Of a DNA stretch of 40,709 nucleotides, positions 32,682 through 40,709 are shown in pieces. Positions within the stretch are counted from its first letter, which is position 1. Each line of letters opens with the position of its first letter. A program made the translations under genes and the position numbers. Source of the stretch: an uncultured Gammaproteobacteria bacterium. GTDB lineage: Bacteria; Pseudomonadota; Gammaproteobacteria; Pseudomonadales; UBA5518. The stretch is taken from NCBI GenBank assembly GCA_903928015.1, contig CAIYPF010000164.1:1-40709 (forward strand), written 5' to 3'. Under the pieces are notes generated by a model that had not been told where the DNA came from, did not search any database, and saw nothing but the letters and a program-made list of their open reading frames with translations.

Positions 32682-34445
32682 TCAGGCACCGCGCAAGCGT
32701 ATGTGCAGGTCCTTCAATTGGCCATCCTCGACCACGCCAGGCGCCTCGGTAAGCAGGCAGCTTGCAGTCTGTGTCTTCGGGAAGGCGATGACGTCGCGGA
32801 TGGAATCCGAACCTGTCATCAGCATCACCAGACGGTCGAGACCGAACGCAAGGCCGCCGTGCGGCGGGGCGCCGAAGCGCAGGGCATCGAGCAGGAAGCC
32901 GAATTTCTCGCGCGCCTCGTCTTCGCCGATGCCGAGAATCCGGAACACCTGCTGTTGCATGTCACGGGTGTGGATACGGATGGAGCCGCCGCCGAGCTCG
33001 GTGCCGTTCAGCACCATGTCGTAGGCAAGCGAGACAGCCTCGCCGGGCTTGGCCGCGAGATCCTCCGGCGAGCAGGCCGGGCGCGTGAAAGGGTGGTGGA
33101 GCGGCGTCCAGCGGCCCTTGTCGTCTTTCTCGAACATCGGGAAATCGACAACCCACAACGGCGCCCAGCGACACGTGTAGAGATCAAGGTCGGCACCGAG
33201 CCGGCAACGCAGCGCGCCGAGGGCCTCGTTCACCACCTTTGCCTTGTCGGCGCCGAAGAACACGAGGTCCCCGTTTTGAGCGCCGGTGCGTTCGAGCACG
33301 GCACGGCGTACAGGGAGGGGCAGGAATTTCACGATCGGGGACTGCAGCCCTTCTTCCAGATCGTTGACGTCGTTCACCTTGATGTAGGCAAGGCCGCGAG
33401 CACCGTAGATGGCGACGAACTGCGTGTAATCGTCGATCTGCTTGCGGCTGAGCAGGCTGCCACCGTTCGGGACCCGCAGCGCGGCGATACGGCCTTCGGG
33501 ATCTTTTGCAGGGCCCGAGAAGACCTTGAATTCCACGTCTCCCATCACGTCACGGAGTTCGACAAGCTCGAGCGGAATGCGGAGGTCAGGCTTGTCGCTG
33601 CCATAGCGGTCCATGGCCTCGGCCCAGGTGAGCCGCGGGAAGTCGCCCAGATCGACCTGCAGCACCGAGGCGAAAAGCCGGCGGATCATTTCTTCGGCAG
33701 TGGAGGTGATCGTCTGCTGGTCGGCAAAGGAAAACTCGATGTCCACCTGCGTGAACTCGGGCTGGCGGTCGGCGCGCAGGTCCTCGTCGCGGAAACATTT
33801 CGCGATCTGGTAGTACCGATCCACGCCGGCAACCATGAGCAGCTGCTTGAAGAGCTGCGGCGACTGCGGCAGCGCGAAGAAGCGGCCCGGCTGGGTACGA
33901 CTGGGCACGAGATAATCGCGCGCACCCTCGGGTGTAGCGCGCGTGAGGATGGGCGTCTCGACCTCCATGAAGCCGTTCTCGCCGAGGAAATTGCGGATCG
34001 CGAGCGTCACTTCCGAGCGCAGGCGCAGGTTGTTCAGCATCTCGGGGCGGCGAAGGTCCAGATAGCGGTAGCGCAGTCGCGTTTCCTCGCCCACTTTCGC
34101 GTGCTCGTCGAGCTGGAAGGGCGGCGTGTCGGAGGCGTTGAGAATCTCCAGTTCGAGCCCGTAAACCTCGATCTCACCCGTGGCCATGCCGGGATTTACG
34201 GTTCCGGGCGAGCGGGCGCGCACACGACCGCGGACGCGCAAGACGTACTCGCTGCGCACGCGATCGGCCATCTGGAAGTGGTCACCACAGTCGGGGTCGA
34301 AGACCACCTGCACGATACCCTCGCGGTCACGCAGGTCGATGAAGATCACACCGCCGTGGTCACGCCGGCGATCTGCCCAGCCACAGAGCGTGATTTCCTG
34401 ACCGGCGTGGGCGGCGCGAATGTCGCCGCAGTAGTGAGTGCGCAT
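32682..34445 (-). CDS. aspS: Aspartyl-tRNA synthetase
   Basis: 587 residues, bacterial-type class II enzyme (E. coli 590). An OB-fold anticodon-binding domain at the N-terminus ([20 protein letters not shown]) is followed by motif 2 ([16 protein letters not shown]), a GAD insertion domain, and motif 3 ([12 protein letters not shown]) near residue 540. Specificity (Asp only or Asp/Asn) cannot be read from this alone. The ATG at 34445 lies 30 nt after the FmdB-like gene. Confidence 0.97.
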   Translation of the reverse strand: MRTHYCGDIRAAHAGQEITLCGWADRRRDHGGVIFIDLRDREGIVQVVFDPDCGDHFQMADRVRSEYVLRVRGRVRARSPGTVNPGMATGEIEVYGLELEILNASDTPPFQLDEHAKVGEETRLRYRYLDLRRPEMLNNLRLRSEVTLAIRNFLGENGFMEVETPILTRATPEGARDYLVPSRTQPGRFFALPQSPQLFKQLLMVAGVDRYYQIAKCFRDEDLRADRQPEFTQVDIEFSFADQQTITSTAEEMIRRLFASVLQVDLGDFPRLTWAEAMDRYGSDKPDLRIPLELVELRDVMGDVEFKVFSGPAKDPEGRIAALRVPNGGSLLSRKQIDDYTQFVAIYGARGLAYIKVNDVNDLEEGLQSPIVKFLPLPVRRAVLERTGAQNGDLVFFGADKAKVVNEALGALRCRLGADLDLYTCRWAPLWVVDFPMFEKDDKGRWTPLHHPFTRPACSPEDLAAKPGEAVSLAYDMVLNGTELGGGSIRIHTRDMQQQVFRILGIGEDEAREKFGFLLDALRFGAPPHGGLAFGLDRLVMLMTGSDSIRDVIAFPKTQTASCLLTEAPGVVEDGQLKDLHIRLRGA

Positions 34446-34475
34446 GGTGAGCGTGTTCCGTTGGGCGGGTGGGTG

Positions 34476-34766
34476 TCAGGCAGTGCCGGTCGTGGATGCC
34501 GGCGCCGGCGAACTGGCGGCAGAAGAAGACGAAGATGACGAGTCCGAACTGCCGCCCGAGTCCCCAGCGAGGTTCTTCTTGCCACCTTGCTTGAAATCGG
34601 TCTCGTACCAGCCACCGCCCTTCAGGCGGAATCCGGCTGCGCTGATCTTGCGCAAGAGCGCGTCTTTTCCGCACTGCGGGCACAGACTCAGCGGAGCATC
34701 GGAGAGTTTCTGCAGCTTCTCGAGCTCATGACTGCACGACTGGCACTGGTATTCGTAGATGGGCAT
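34476..34766 (-). CDS. FmdB-type zinc-ribbon regulatory protein
   Basis: 96 residues. The CxxC...CxxC zinc ribbon is C8/C11 and C29/C32 (MPIYEYQCQSC, CPQC), the FmdB/CxxC_CXXC_SSSS family. The tail after residue 68 is a long Ser-rich stretch that gave the family its name. It commonly precedes aspS in gammaproteobacteria. The molecular function is not established. It is the first gene of the long minus-strand chain to cpoB. Confidence 0.92.
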   Translation of the reverse strand: MPIYEYQCQSCSHELEKLQKLSDAPLSLCPQCGKDALLRKISAAGFRLKGGGWYETDFKQGGKKNLAGDSGGSSDSSSSSSSAASSPAPASTTGTA

Positions 34767-34943
34767 TGCTTCTACTCCGGGACCGACACGGCCTTTCCAC
34801 AGATCTGCTGGACGACATGCGCGCCAAAACAGCGAACCGTCAAAAAGCGGCGGATTATACCCGCCGCCAGCGACTCAACCACCCGCACCTCGCGTACTCG
34901 CGAGGGCGGGCAGGGTATCGCGCAAGAATTCGCGCAATGTGTG

Positions 34944-34972
34944 TTGCCGCGCTGTATTGAATCGATTATATA
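34944..34972 (+). promoter_or_regulatory. Predicted promoter of the HU-like gene
   Basis: TTGCCG (34944-34949), 17-nt spacer, TATATA (34967-34972), in the only AT-rich part of the 318-nt gap between the FmdB-like and HU-like genes. It implies a leader of about 105 nt. The rest of the gap shows no gene or clear repeat. Confidence 0.5.
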
Positions 34973-35084
34973 TGTGCCCGCCGCTACCGGAGACGCGAGA
35001 AACGGCGGCATTTACGGCACTAAAACGGGTTTCGTACCCGCAGAGGCCCTCTCGTCAAACCCCCAAAACAGAGAAGGAACACAC

Positions 35085-35537
35085 ATGGCCAAGAAACCCG
35101 CCGCGAAGGCAGCGCCCAAGAAGGCTGCACCCAAGAAAGCCGCCGCGAAGGCAGCTCCCAAGGCAGCTCCCAAGGCCGCAGCAAAAGCCGCCCCCAAAAA
35201 GGCCGCAGCAGCACCCAAGCCAACGGCAGTCAAAGAGCGCTGGGGCAAGTCGCAGATCCTGAACGAACTCTCCACCCGCGCCGGCATTACCCGCAAGCAG
35301 GCTTCCTCGGTAGTAGAGGAACTGGGCGGAATCATCGGCCGCCACATCGGCAAGAACGGCCCCGGCATGTTCGTGCTGCCTGGCATGCTGAAAATCAGCA
35401 CCAAGAAGAAGCCCGCAGTTAAAGCCGGTCTTCGCAAGCACCCGATCACGGGCGAGATGATCCAGGGCAAAGCCAAGCCCGCGTCGGTCACCGTTCGCGT
35501 GCGCGCACTGAAGAAGCTGAAGGATCTCGCCAACTGA
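35085..35537 (+). CDS. HU-like DNA-binding protein with a histone H1-like Lys/Ala/Pro tail
   Basis: 150 residues. Residues 1-48 are a repetitive basic tail made of AAPKKAA and KAAPKAA units. Residues 49-150 resemble the HU/IHF fold in reduced form (GKSQILNELSTRAGITRKQAS, then GMLKISTKKKPAVKAGLRKHP and a basic beta/helix end). It should compact or organise DNA in the nucleoid. The ATG at 35085 has AAGGA 6-7 nt upstream; the frame is open from 34587 but the tail clearly begins here. A strong terminator follows. It is monocistronic. Confidence 0.9.
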   Translation: MAKKPAAKAAPKKAAPKKAAAKAAPKAAPKAAAKAAPKKAAAAPKPTAVKERWGKSQILNELSTRAGITRKQASSVVEELGGIIGRHIGKNGPGMFVLPGMLKISTKKKPAVKAGLRKHPITGEMIQGKAKPASVTVRVRALKKLKDLAN

Positions 35538-35563
35538 GATCACTCGCCTCCTCTGGCACACAC

Positions 35564-35596
35564 ACCCCCCGCGAGAAATCCGGGGGGTTTTTGTTT
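35564..35596 (+). terminator. Rho-independent terminator of the HU-like gene
   Basis: ACCCCCCG and CGGGGGGT form an 8-bp stem around a 9-nt loop, followed by TTTTTGTTT. The T tract is on the plus strand, so it serves the HU-like gene. Confidence 0.9.
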
Positions 35597-35601
35597 GGGG
35601 C

Positions 35602-36048
35602 TCAGTCTGTCGCGACGACAAGTCCGGTGTCAGCGAGCAACTGGCGCAGCCCCTCAATCGCTGTAGCAGCCTCTTCTGAACCGTAGGGCTTGCCAGGCAC
35701 CACACCCCAGATCGGCCGCGGCCAGGCCGCATCGCCGACATGGCGCACAACATGGTGCACATGCAGTTGCGCAACCTGGTTGCCCAGCGCCGCGACGTTG
35801 AGTTTTCCACCGCCGAAACGGGCCATGATCCTGCGCCCGACCTCCGCAGACTCCCGCCAGAAGAGCGCAAGGTCTGCCTCGCCCAGTTCGTAGAGTTCGC
35901 GCAAGTCCGTACGGCGCGGCACCAGAACCAGCCACGGGTAGTTGGCGTCGTTCATCAGCAGCACGCGGTCGAGCGCGAGATCGCCCACGACGAAACAATC
36001 CTTAGCGAGTTGCGGGTGCAGTTCGAAACCGTTGCCTGCCTGCGACAT
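35602..36048 (-). CDS. HIT-domain protein
   Basis: 148 residues. The histidine triad region is QLHVHHVVRHVGD, near residue 88, a form often seen in proteobacterial HIT proteins, which hydrolyse or transfer nucleotidyl groups. The substrate is unknown. I chose the ATG at 36048 (MSQAGNGFEL) since GGAGAG lies 8 nt upstream; the open frame runs to 36141 without homology. Divergent from proS by 98 nt. Confidence 0.9.
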   Translation of the reverse strand: MSQAGNGFELHPQLAKDCFVVGDLALDRVLLMNDANYPWLVLVPRRTDLRELYELGEADLALFWRESAEVGRRIMARFGGGKLNVAALGNQVAQLHVHHVVRHVGDAAWPRPIWGVVPGKPYGSEEAATAIEGLRQLLADTGLVVATD

Positions 36049-36146
36049 CGTCACGCTCTCCGGAGGGGTATTTCCTGTACGCCCGCGCGGGCGGGAACGT
36101 AGAATCCCGGGGACATTAGGCCCGAACACCGGCGGACACAAGCAGC

Positions 36147-37856
36147 ATGCGCGCCAGCCAGATTCTCATCGCAACCCTCAAGCAGACGCCCGCCGATGCG
36201 GAGGTCATCAGCCACCAGCTGATGCTGCGTGCCGGACTGATACGGCGCCTCGCGTCAGGGCTGTACACCTGGCTGCCGCTGGGGCTGCGCGTGCTGCGCA
36301 AGATCGAGGGCATCGTCCGCGAGGAGATGAACCGCAGCGGCGCGCAGGAGGTGCTGATGCCGGTGGTGCAGCCCGCCGAGCTCTGGCAGGAATCCACGCG
36401 CTGGGAGCAGTACGGCCCCGAACTCCTTCGCATCGCCGACCGTCACGACCGCCCCTTCTGCCTCGGGCCCACGCACGAGGAAGTCATCACCGACATCGCC
36501 CGGAACGAACTGCGCAGCTACCGCCAGTTGCCCGTCAATTTCTACCAGATCCAGACCAAATTCCGCGATGAGATACGCCCCCGCTTCGGCGTGATGCGTG
36601 CGCGGGAATTCATCATGAAGGATGCCTACTCCTTCCACCTCGACGCCGAGTCTCTCGACGGGACTTACCAGGAGATGTACCGCGCGTACTCCCGCGTCTT
36701 CGACCGCGTGGGCCTCGACTACCGGGCCGTCATCGCCGACACCGGCAGCATCGGCGGCAGCGCCTCTCACGAATTCCACGTGCTCGCGGATTCCGGTGAG
36801 GACGCTATCGCATTCAGCACCGGGAGCAGCTACGCGGCCAACGTTGAGAAAGCCGAGGCGCTGGCGCCCGCCACGCACGAGACGCCATCGGGCGCCGCGC
36901 AAAGCCTGGTCGCAACGCCCGGCAAGCACACCATCGCCGCCGTCGCGGAGTTCCTCGGCGTCGATGCCTCGCGCGTCGTGAAGACACTTGTAGTGGCCGG
37001 CACGCAAGGCCTGGTCGCGCTGGTGGTTCGCGGGGATCACCAGCTGAACGCGATCAAGGCACAGTCGCACCCGCTGGTAGCAGACCCGCTGCGCATGGCG
37101 ACGGACGCGGAGATCACCGCGGCACTCGGCGCGCGACCGGGCTCGCTCGGACCGGTGGGCCTGTCCATACCGGTGCTCGTCGATCGTGCGGCTGCGGCAC
37201 TCGCTGACTTCGTCTGCGGCGCCAACCAGGACGACCACCACCTGCTGAACGTGAACTGGGGCCCCGACTGCAAGCCCTCGGAGATCTGCGATCTGCGCAA
37301 TGTCGTCGATGGTGACCCCAGCCCTGACGGCACCGGCGCGCTAGTAGTGCGTCGCGGCATCGAGGTGGGCCACATCTTCAAACTGGGCACCAAGTACAGC
37401 TCGGCCATGAAAGCCACCGTGCTGGACGAAGCCGGTGCCGAACGCGTGATGGTGATGGGCTGCTATGGCATCGGTGTGTCGCGCATCGTGGCGGCGGCCA
37501 TCGAGCAGAATCACGACGAGCGCGGCATCATTTTTCCCGATGCCATCGCGCCTTTCGCCGTGGCGATCGTGCCGCTCAACTACCAGAAATCCGCTGCCGT
37601 GCGGGACGCTGCCGACACGCTCTACGCGAGCCTGCAGGCCGCAGGCATCGATGTGCTGCTGGATGATCGTGACGAGCGCCCGGGCGTGAAATTCGCCGAT
37701 ATGGAACTCCTCGGCATCCCCCACCACATCGTGATCGGGGACCGCTCGCTCGCCAACGGGATGCTCGAATACAAGCACCGCGCAGGCGCCGAGCGGGGTG
37801 AGGTTCCTGCCGGCGAGGCGCTCGCCTTCCTGCAAGAGCGGATCCGCAGCCGCTGA
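36147..37856 (+). CDS. proS: Prolyl-tRNA synthetase, bacterial type with INS domain
   Basis: 569 residues, matching bacterial ProS (E. coli 572). Class II motifs are in the N-terminal half ([35 protein letters not shown]). The INS editing insertion (about 230-385) is present, with the [17 protein letters not shown] stretch, so mischarged Ala-tRNA can be cleared. The C-terminal anticodon-binding domain holds the [18 protein letters not shown] block. A TAGAAT box (36100-36105) lies 41 nt before the ATG but lacks a clear -35. It ends at a hairpin shared with hemB. Confidence 0.97.
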   Translation: MRASQILIATLKQTPADAEVISHQLMLRAGLIRRLASGLYTWLPLGLRVLRKIEGIVREEMNRSGAQEVLMPVVQPAELWQESTRWEQYGPELLRIADRHDRPFCLGPTHEEVITDIARNELRSYRQLPVNFYQIQTKFRDEIRPRFGVMRAREFIMKDAYSFHLDAESLDGTYQEMYRAYSRVFDRVGLDYRAVIADTGSIGGSASHEFHVLADSGEDAIAFSTGSSYAANVEKAEALAPATHETPSGAAQSLVATPGKHTIAAVAEFLGVDASRVVKTLVVAGTQGLVALVVRGDHQLNAIKAQSHPLVADPLRMATDAEITAALGARPGSLGPVGLSIPVLVDRAAAALADFVCGANQDDHHLLNVNWGPDCKPSEICDLRNVVDGDPSPDGTGALVVRRGIEVGHIFKLGTKYSSAMKATVLDEAGAERVMVMGCYGIGVSRIVAAAIEQNHDERGIIFPDAIAPFAVAIVPLNYQKSAAVRDAADTLYASLQAAGIDVLLDDRDERPGVKFADMELLGIPHHIVIGDRSLANGMLEYKHRAGAERGEVPAGEALAFLQERIRSR

Positions 37857-37864
37857 GACCGGTG

Positions 37865-37892
37865 CGCCTCGGCCCGCTCAAGGGCCGGGGCG
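37865..37892. terminator. Bidirectional hairpin between proS and hemB
   Basis: CGCCTCGGCCC (37865-37875) pairs with GGGCCGGGGCG (37882-37892), 11 bp with one G-U, 6-nt loop. Outer GGTG and CACC can extend it. No T tract is present. Placed between convergent stop codons 38 nt apart. Confidence 0.7.
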
Positions 37893-37894
37893 AA

Positions 37895-38881
37895 TCACCC
37901 TTCCCGTAGCCAGCGCGCCACGTCCTCGGCGAAATAGGTGAGTATCAGATCGGCGCCCGCACGGCGGAACGCCATCATGGTTTCCATCACCAGCGCGCGT
38001 TCTTCCATCACGCCCGCCGCTACAGCGGCTTTCATCATGGCGTACTCACCGCTCACCTGGTAAACGGCGAGCGGCCTCTGGCTGTGCGCGCGGATGTCGG
38101 CGATCACGTCGAGATAGGCGATGCCCGGTTTGACCATCAGGATGTCGGCGCCTTCCATCTCGTCCTGCATGGATTCGGCGAGGGCCTCGCGGCCGTTGCA
38201 GAAATCCATCTGATAGGCCGAGCGGGTGCCCTTGAAACTGCTGTCGACCGCGTCCCGGAAAGGCCCGTAGAAGGCCGAGGCGAACTTGGTCGAGTAGGAC
38301 ATGATCGGGATGTGCGAGTAGCCCTCCGCGTCGAGCCCCGCGCGCATGGCGCCGATCATGCCGTCCATCATCCCCGAAGGAGCGAGCATGTCGACGCCGG
38401 CACGCGCGGCCGTGACGGCCTGCCGCTGCAGGTTGGCAAGCGTGGCGTCGTTCAGGACATCGTCGCCGTGCACCACTCCGCAATGGCCGTGGTCGGTGTA
38501 CTCGCAAAAGCAGTTGTCGCTGATGACCACCATGTCGGGTGCCGCAGCACGCGCGCTGCGCACCATGCGCGCCAGCAGCCCGTCCGGGTTCCACGTGTCG
38601 CTGCCCACATCGTCCTTGTTCCGCGAAACTCCGAAGAGGATCACCGAACGGATGCCTGACTCCCACGCGCGGGCGACCGCATCGCCCAGGCCGTCCTCGG
38701 TATGACGCACCACTCCGGGCATGCTGGCGATAGGCACCGCAGAGGCGATGCCTTCTTCAACGAAGATCGGGAGGATGAGGTCGGTTGCGGCGAGCCGGGA
38801 CTCACGGACCATTTCACGCAGACCCGCGGTGCGACGCAGGCGGCGGAAACGGAAATCCGGAACGGGCAAAGTGGTGCTCAT
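37895..38881 (-). CDS. hemB: Delta-aminolevulinic acid dehydratase (porphobilinogen synthase)
   Basis: 328 residues. It joins two 5-aminolevulinate molecules to porphobilinogen in tetrapyrrole synthesis. The Schiff-base lysines are K199 (STKFASAFYGPFR) and K251 (MVKPGIAYLD). The zinc-type ligands C124, C126 and C134 (CFCEYTDHGHC) identify the zinc-dependent class. I chose the ATG at 38881 because GGGAG lies 8 nt upstream, rather than the ATG at 38899. The preceding gene on this strand is 89 nt away. Confidence 0.97.
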   Translation of the reverse strand: MSTTLPVPDFRFRRLRRTAGLREMVRESRLAATDLILPIFVEEGIASAVPIASMPGVVRHTEDGLGDAVARAWESGIRSVILFGVSRNKDDVGSDTWNPDGLLARMVRSARAAAPDMVVISDNCFCEYTDHGHCGVVHGDDVLNDATLANLQRQAVTAARAGVDMLAPSGMMDGMIGAMRAGLDAEGYSHIPIMSYSTKFASAFYGPFRDAVDSSFKGTRSAYQMDFCNGREALAESMQDEMEGADILMVKPGIAYLDVIADIRAHSQRPLAVYQVSGEYAMMKAAVAAGVMEERALVMETMMAFRRAGADLILTYFAEDVARWLREG

Positions 38882-38970
38882 GGGGCGGGCTCCCGGCATG
38901 TTGGCTGCGAAATCACTCGCGGATTATCCGCTTCCACGCATGCAGCGGTCCACGCGCAGCCCAAAACTGC

Positions 38971-40095
38971 TCAGGCCGCTCCGTCCAGGATTCCCGCAAA
39001 GCCGCTGGGCGCATGTCGCCCGAAACAGATTGTCTCCAGTGTGCCCACGCCGATGCGATCGCCCATCCGGGCGCGCACCAACTGGTGGGCGTGGATGTGC
39101 GAGGGATCCAGCGGATGTTGCTCCGACACACGCCATGATTCCGCGCCGATAAGAAGTTCGCCCTTCCAGAATCCATGGCCCCACTGGGGATGGCTGTAAC
39201 CGATTCCCTTCATCAGGAAATCGAGCACGGGTTCGAGCGTGATGGTGTGGAGGGCGCCACCCGGCTCCACCAACTCGATCTCCGCACCCGCGGCACGGCG
39301 CGTGCCGCTTTTCCAGATGATGCGGTGGCGTGCCTCGTGGATTTCCTTGAGGCCCGCGTCCACCGCGGGAATATGCGCGGGGTCGTCATAGGCAGGCATC
39401 AGGCAGGCCCCGAGCTGCTGGGTCTCGCCATTGCGGCCCTGGAAGGTATTGAACTGCGTGCATACATCGCCGAAGTCGATGGGAGCCCAGACCCAGTAAA
39501 CGCCGGGCTCGCCGTTGGTCATCCCCGGCGCGCCACCCTCTGGCTCGCCCACGGGCCGCACACCCCAGGACTTGTCCCGGGCACCTGCGGTGCGCGCACC
39601 CTTCACTTCCTGACGCCGGCCATTGACGCTGAAGTACCCGTCCCAGCAACCGAATTGCGTGAATCGGCTCGTGTGCATGATGAGACGGCCGTCGTCGTGG
39701 AGCACGCTGCGCGGCTCCTCGGCAGCAACGGAGCGGGCCGAGAACAACAGATCGCACTCGATACCGGTCTCGTTGGGTTCGATGCGCAAGCGCACGCGGC
39801 GCAGCGGCTCGATGATCTGGACACTCAGGGGACCGACGCTGGTCTCGGCGCGATCGCGCGGGGCGCGGCGCGATGCATGGAAGCTGTGCTGCACGCCGTC
39901 GGCCACCACGCTGAAATGGCCATCCATCACACGCCTGTTCGGGTAGAGCCCGAAGCCGGCTTCGAAGAGGAATGCACCCTCGCGATCGAAGCCGTTGAAC
40001 CAGTAGCGGTCGTAGAAATTGCGGTCGCTCTGCGAGGGCTGCGCGACGGGCTCGTGGGTCTGGTGGATGCAGTAATCATCGAAGGAAGTGATCAT
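38971..40095 (-). CDS. Conserved protein, possibly AttH/CrtC-like lipocalin-fold family
   Basis: 374 residues with no signal peptide or membrane helix. Beta-rich two-domain sequence with characteristic stretches YDRYWFNGFDREG, FGLYPNRRVMDGHFSV and HASRRAPRDRAE, then a second half with KSWGVRPVGE and WGHGFWKGEL. I recall such proteins as conserved, uncharacterised DUFs (DUF7064/DUF7065-like), frequent in steroid- or terpenoid-degrading actinobacteria and proteobacteria. That memory is not verified, and a catalytic role is not evident from motifs. Start ATG at 40095. It lies upstream of hemB on the same strand. Confidence 0.6.
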   Translation of the reverse strand: MITSFDDYCIHQTHEPVAQPSQSDRNFYDRYWFNGFDREGAFLFEAGFGLYPNRRVMDGHFSVVADGVQHSFHASRRAPRDRAETSVGPLSVQIIEPLRRVRLRIEPNETGIECDLLFSARSVAAEEPRSVLHDDGRLIMHTSRFTQFGCWDGYFSVNGRRQEVKGARTAGARDKSWGVRPVGEPEGGAPGMTNGEPGVYWVWAPIDFGDVCTQFNTFQGRNGETQQLGACLMPAYDDPAHIPAVDAGLKEIHEARHRIIWKSGTRRAAGAEIELVEPGGALHTITLEPVLDFLMKGIGYSHPQWGHGFWKGELLIGAESWRVSEQHPLDPSHIHAHQLVRARMGDRIGVGTLETICFGRHAPSGFAGILDGAA

Positions 40096-40163
40096 GTCGC
40101 GCTCCGGTATGCGGTGAACTGCACTATCGGACGCGGCCGCCCGGCCGGCAAGTTACGCGCTCT

Positions 40164-40709
40164 TCACCCGGATTGCGCCGCCGCGCAATCGAGCGCGAGC
40201 GCAAGCGGCGCAAGCGGATCGGCCTGCACCTCGCCGTGGCCCAGCGCCACGCGGAACGCCTTGAGCACGCGCGGCTTCTGCAACGGGTAGAGGCCGCGCA
40301 GCGTGGCAAGCGCCGCACGCACGGAGAGCCAGTCGACGGCCGCCACGGGCACCGCACGCAACTGCGGCAGCCCCGCCTCGGCGGCGGCAGCGGCAAAGCG
40401 CGGTGCATCGCCTTGCGACAACACGGCAAGGATCACGCTGAGCGGTGCCGCCACCTGCTCGACACGCGGGAAGCGCGCGCGCGCCGAAGACGCATGGCCG
40501 GCAGTGGAACCCAGGTGATGCTCCAGCAGCGCAGCCACGGCGAATTCGCGCATATCGAGCCTGCCGTCCTGCGCCGCAAGCGCGGCGGCGGCATCGATCA
40601 GGGACTTGCTGGCATCGGCGTCCAGTCGCTTGAGCGCAGGCATTGCGAGTTCGAGCACGGTGACCGCGCCCGCAGCAGCCAGATGCCCGCGCATGGACTC
40701 GGGCAAAAC
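40164..40709 (-). CDS. Partial protein, probable C-terminal part of a membrane M48-type metallopeptidase
   Basis: The frame is open to the right window edge, so the 5' part of the gene is missing; about 182 codons are visible. It has an Ala/Leu-rich helical pattern with ELAMPALKRLD, LAAQDGRLDMREFAVAALL and LSVRAALATLRGLYPLQKP. A helical segment of this kind (in particular the DGRLDxxEFA block) occurs at the C-terminus of some M48-family membrane peptidases and TerB-like modules. Without the N-terminal part the assignment is tentative. The terminal TGA lies at 40164-40166. Confidence 0.5.
   Translation of the reverse strand, partial: VLPESMRGHLAAAGAVTVLELAMPALKRLDADASKSLIDAAAALAAQDGRLDMREFAVAALLEHHLGSTAGHASSARARFPRVEQVAAPLSVILAVLSQGDAPRFAAAAAEAGLPQLRAVPVAAVDWLSVRAALATLRGLYPLQKPRVLKAFRVALGHGEVQADPLAPLALALDCAAAQSG

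Overview
The window is GC-rich, densely packed chromosomal DNA of a gammaproteobacterium. The best evidence is gene order: aspS-ruvC-ruvA-ruvB-ybgC-tolQRAB-pal-cpoB, and the nadA / M48 protease (bepA-like) / tusA cluster. Both are, as I recall, close to the arrangement in Pseudomonas. FabV, a homodimeric-type pyruvate dehydrogenase (aceE-aceF), zinc-type HemB and short palindromic repeats resembling Pseudomonas REP elements fit this. I cannot name the genus; a Pseudomonadales-, Nevskiales- or Steroidobacterales-like lineage is only a guess.

Layout. 1-2400: a repeat cluster, then a two-gene minus-strand operon of a class III CoA-transferase and HMG-CoA lyase, with a perfect LacI-type palindrome at its predicted promoter. 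2593-6404: a 1016-residue RTX (calcium-binding, type I secreted) protein followed closely by an SDR oxidoreductase whose catalytic Lys is replaced by Arg. 6416-9447: a secreted cyanophycinase-like peptidase, a SirB1 protein and an MBL-fold hydrolase, flanked by repeats. 9490-11295: the enoyl-ACP reductase fabV, and divergently a small RRM RNA-binding protein behind a structured leader. 11368-15833: pyruvate dehydrogenase aceE-aceF, with repeat copies between the two genes. 15953-20302: tusA, an M16 lipoprotein protease and an unusual membrane-anchored response regulator, probably one operon. 20387-25321: bepA-like protease, nadA, a YgjP-like metallopeptidase, an unknown protein, an XRE regulator with a cluster of dyad operators, a GIY-YIG protein and tRNA-Lys. 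25379-34766: a twelve-gene minus-strand chain in which no gap reaches 40 nt (fmdB-like, aspS, ruvCAB, ybgC, tolQRAB, pal, cpoB), joining translation, Holliday-junction repair and the Tol-Pal envelope machine. 35085-40709: an HU-like protein with a Lys/Ala/Pro tail, a HIT protein, proS, hemB, a conserved protein of uncertain function and the C-terminal end of a probable M48-type protein cut by the window edge.

Most of the window is housekeeping. The parts most worth a second look are the repeat family (compensatory stem changes, and two copies that supply the stop codon of a neighbouring gene), the receiver-TM-extracytoplasmic fusion protein, the triple-dyad XRE intergenic region, the LacI-type operator at the HMG-CoA operon and the modular duplicated RTX protein. 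I saw no CRISPR array, insertion sequence, prophage or defence island.
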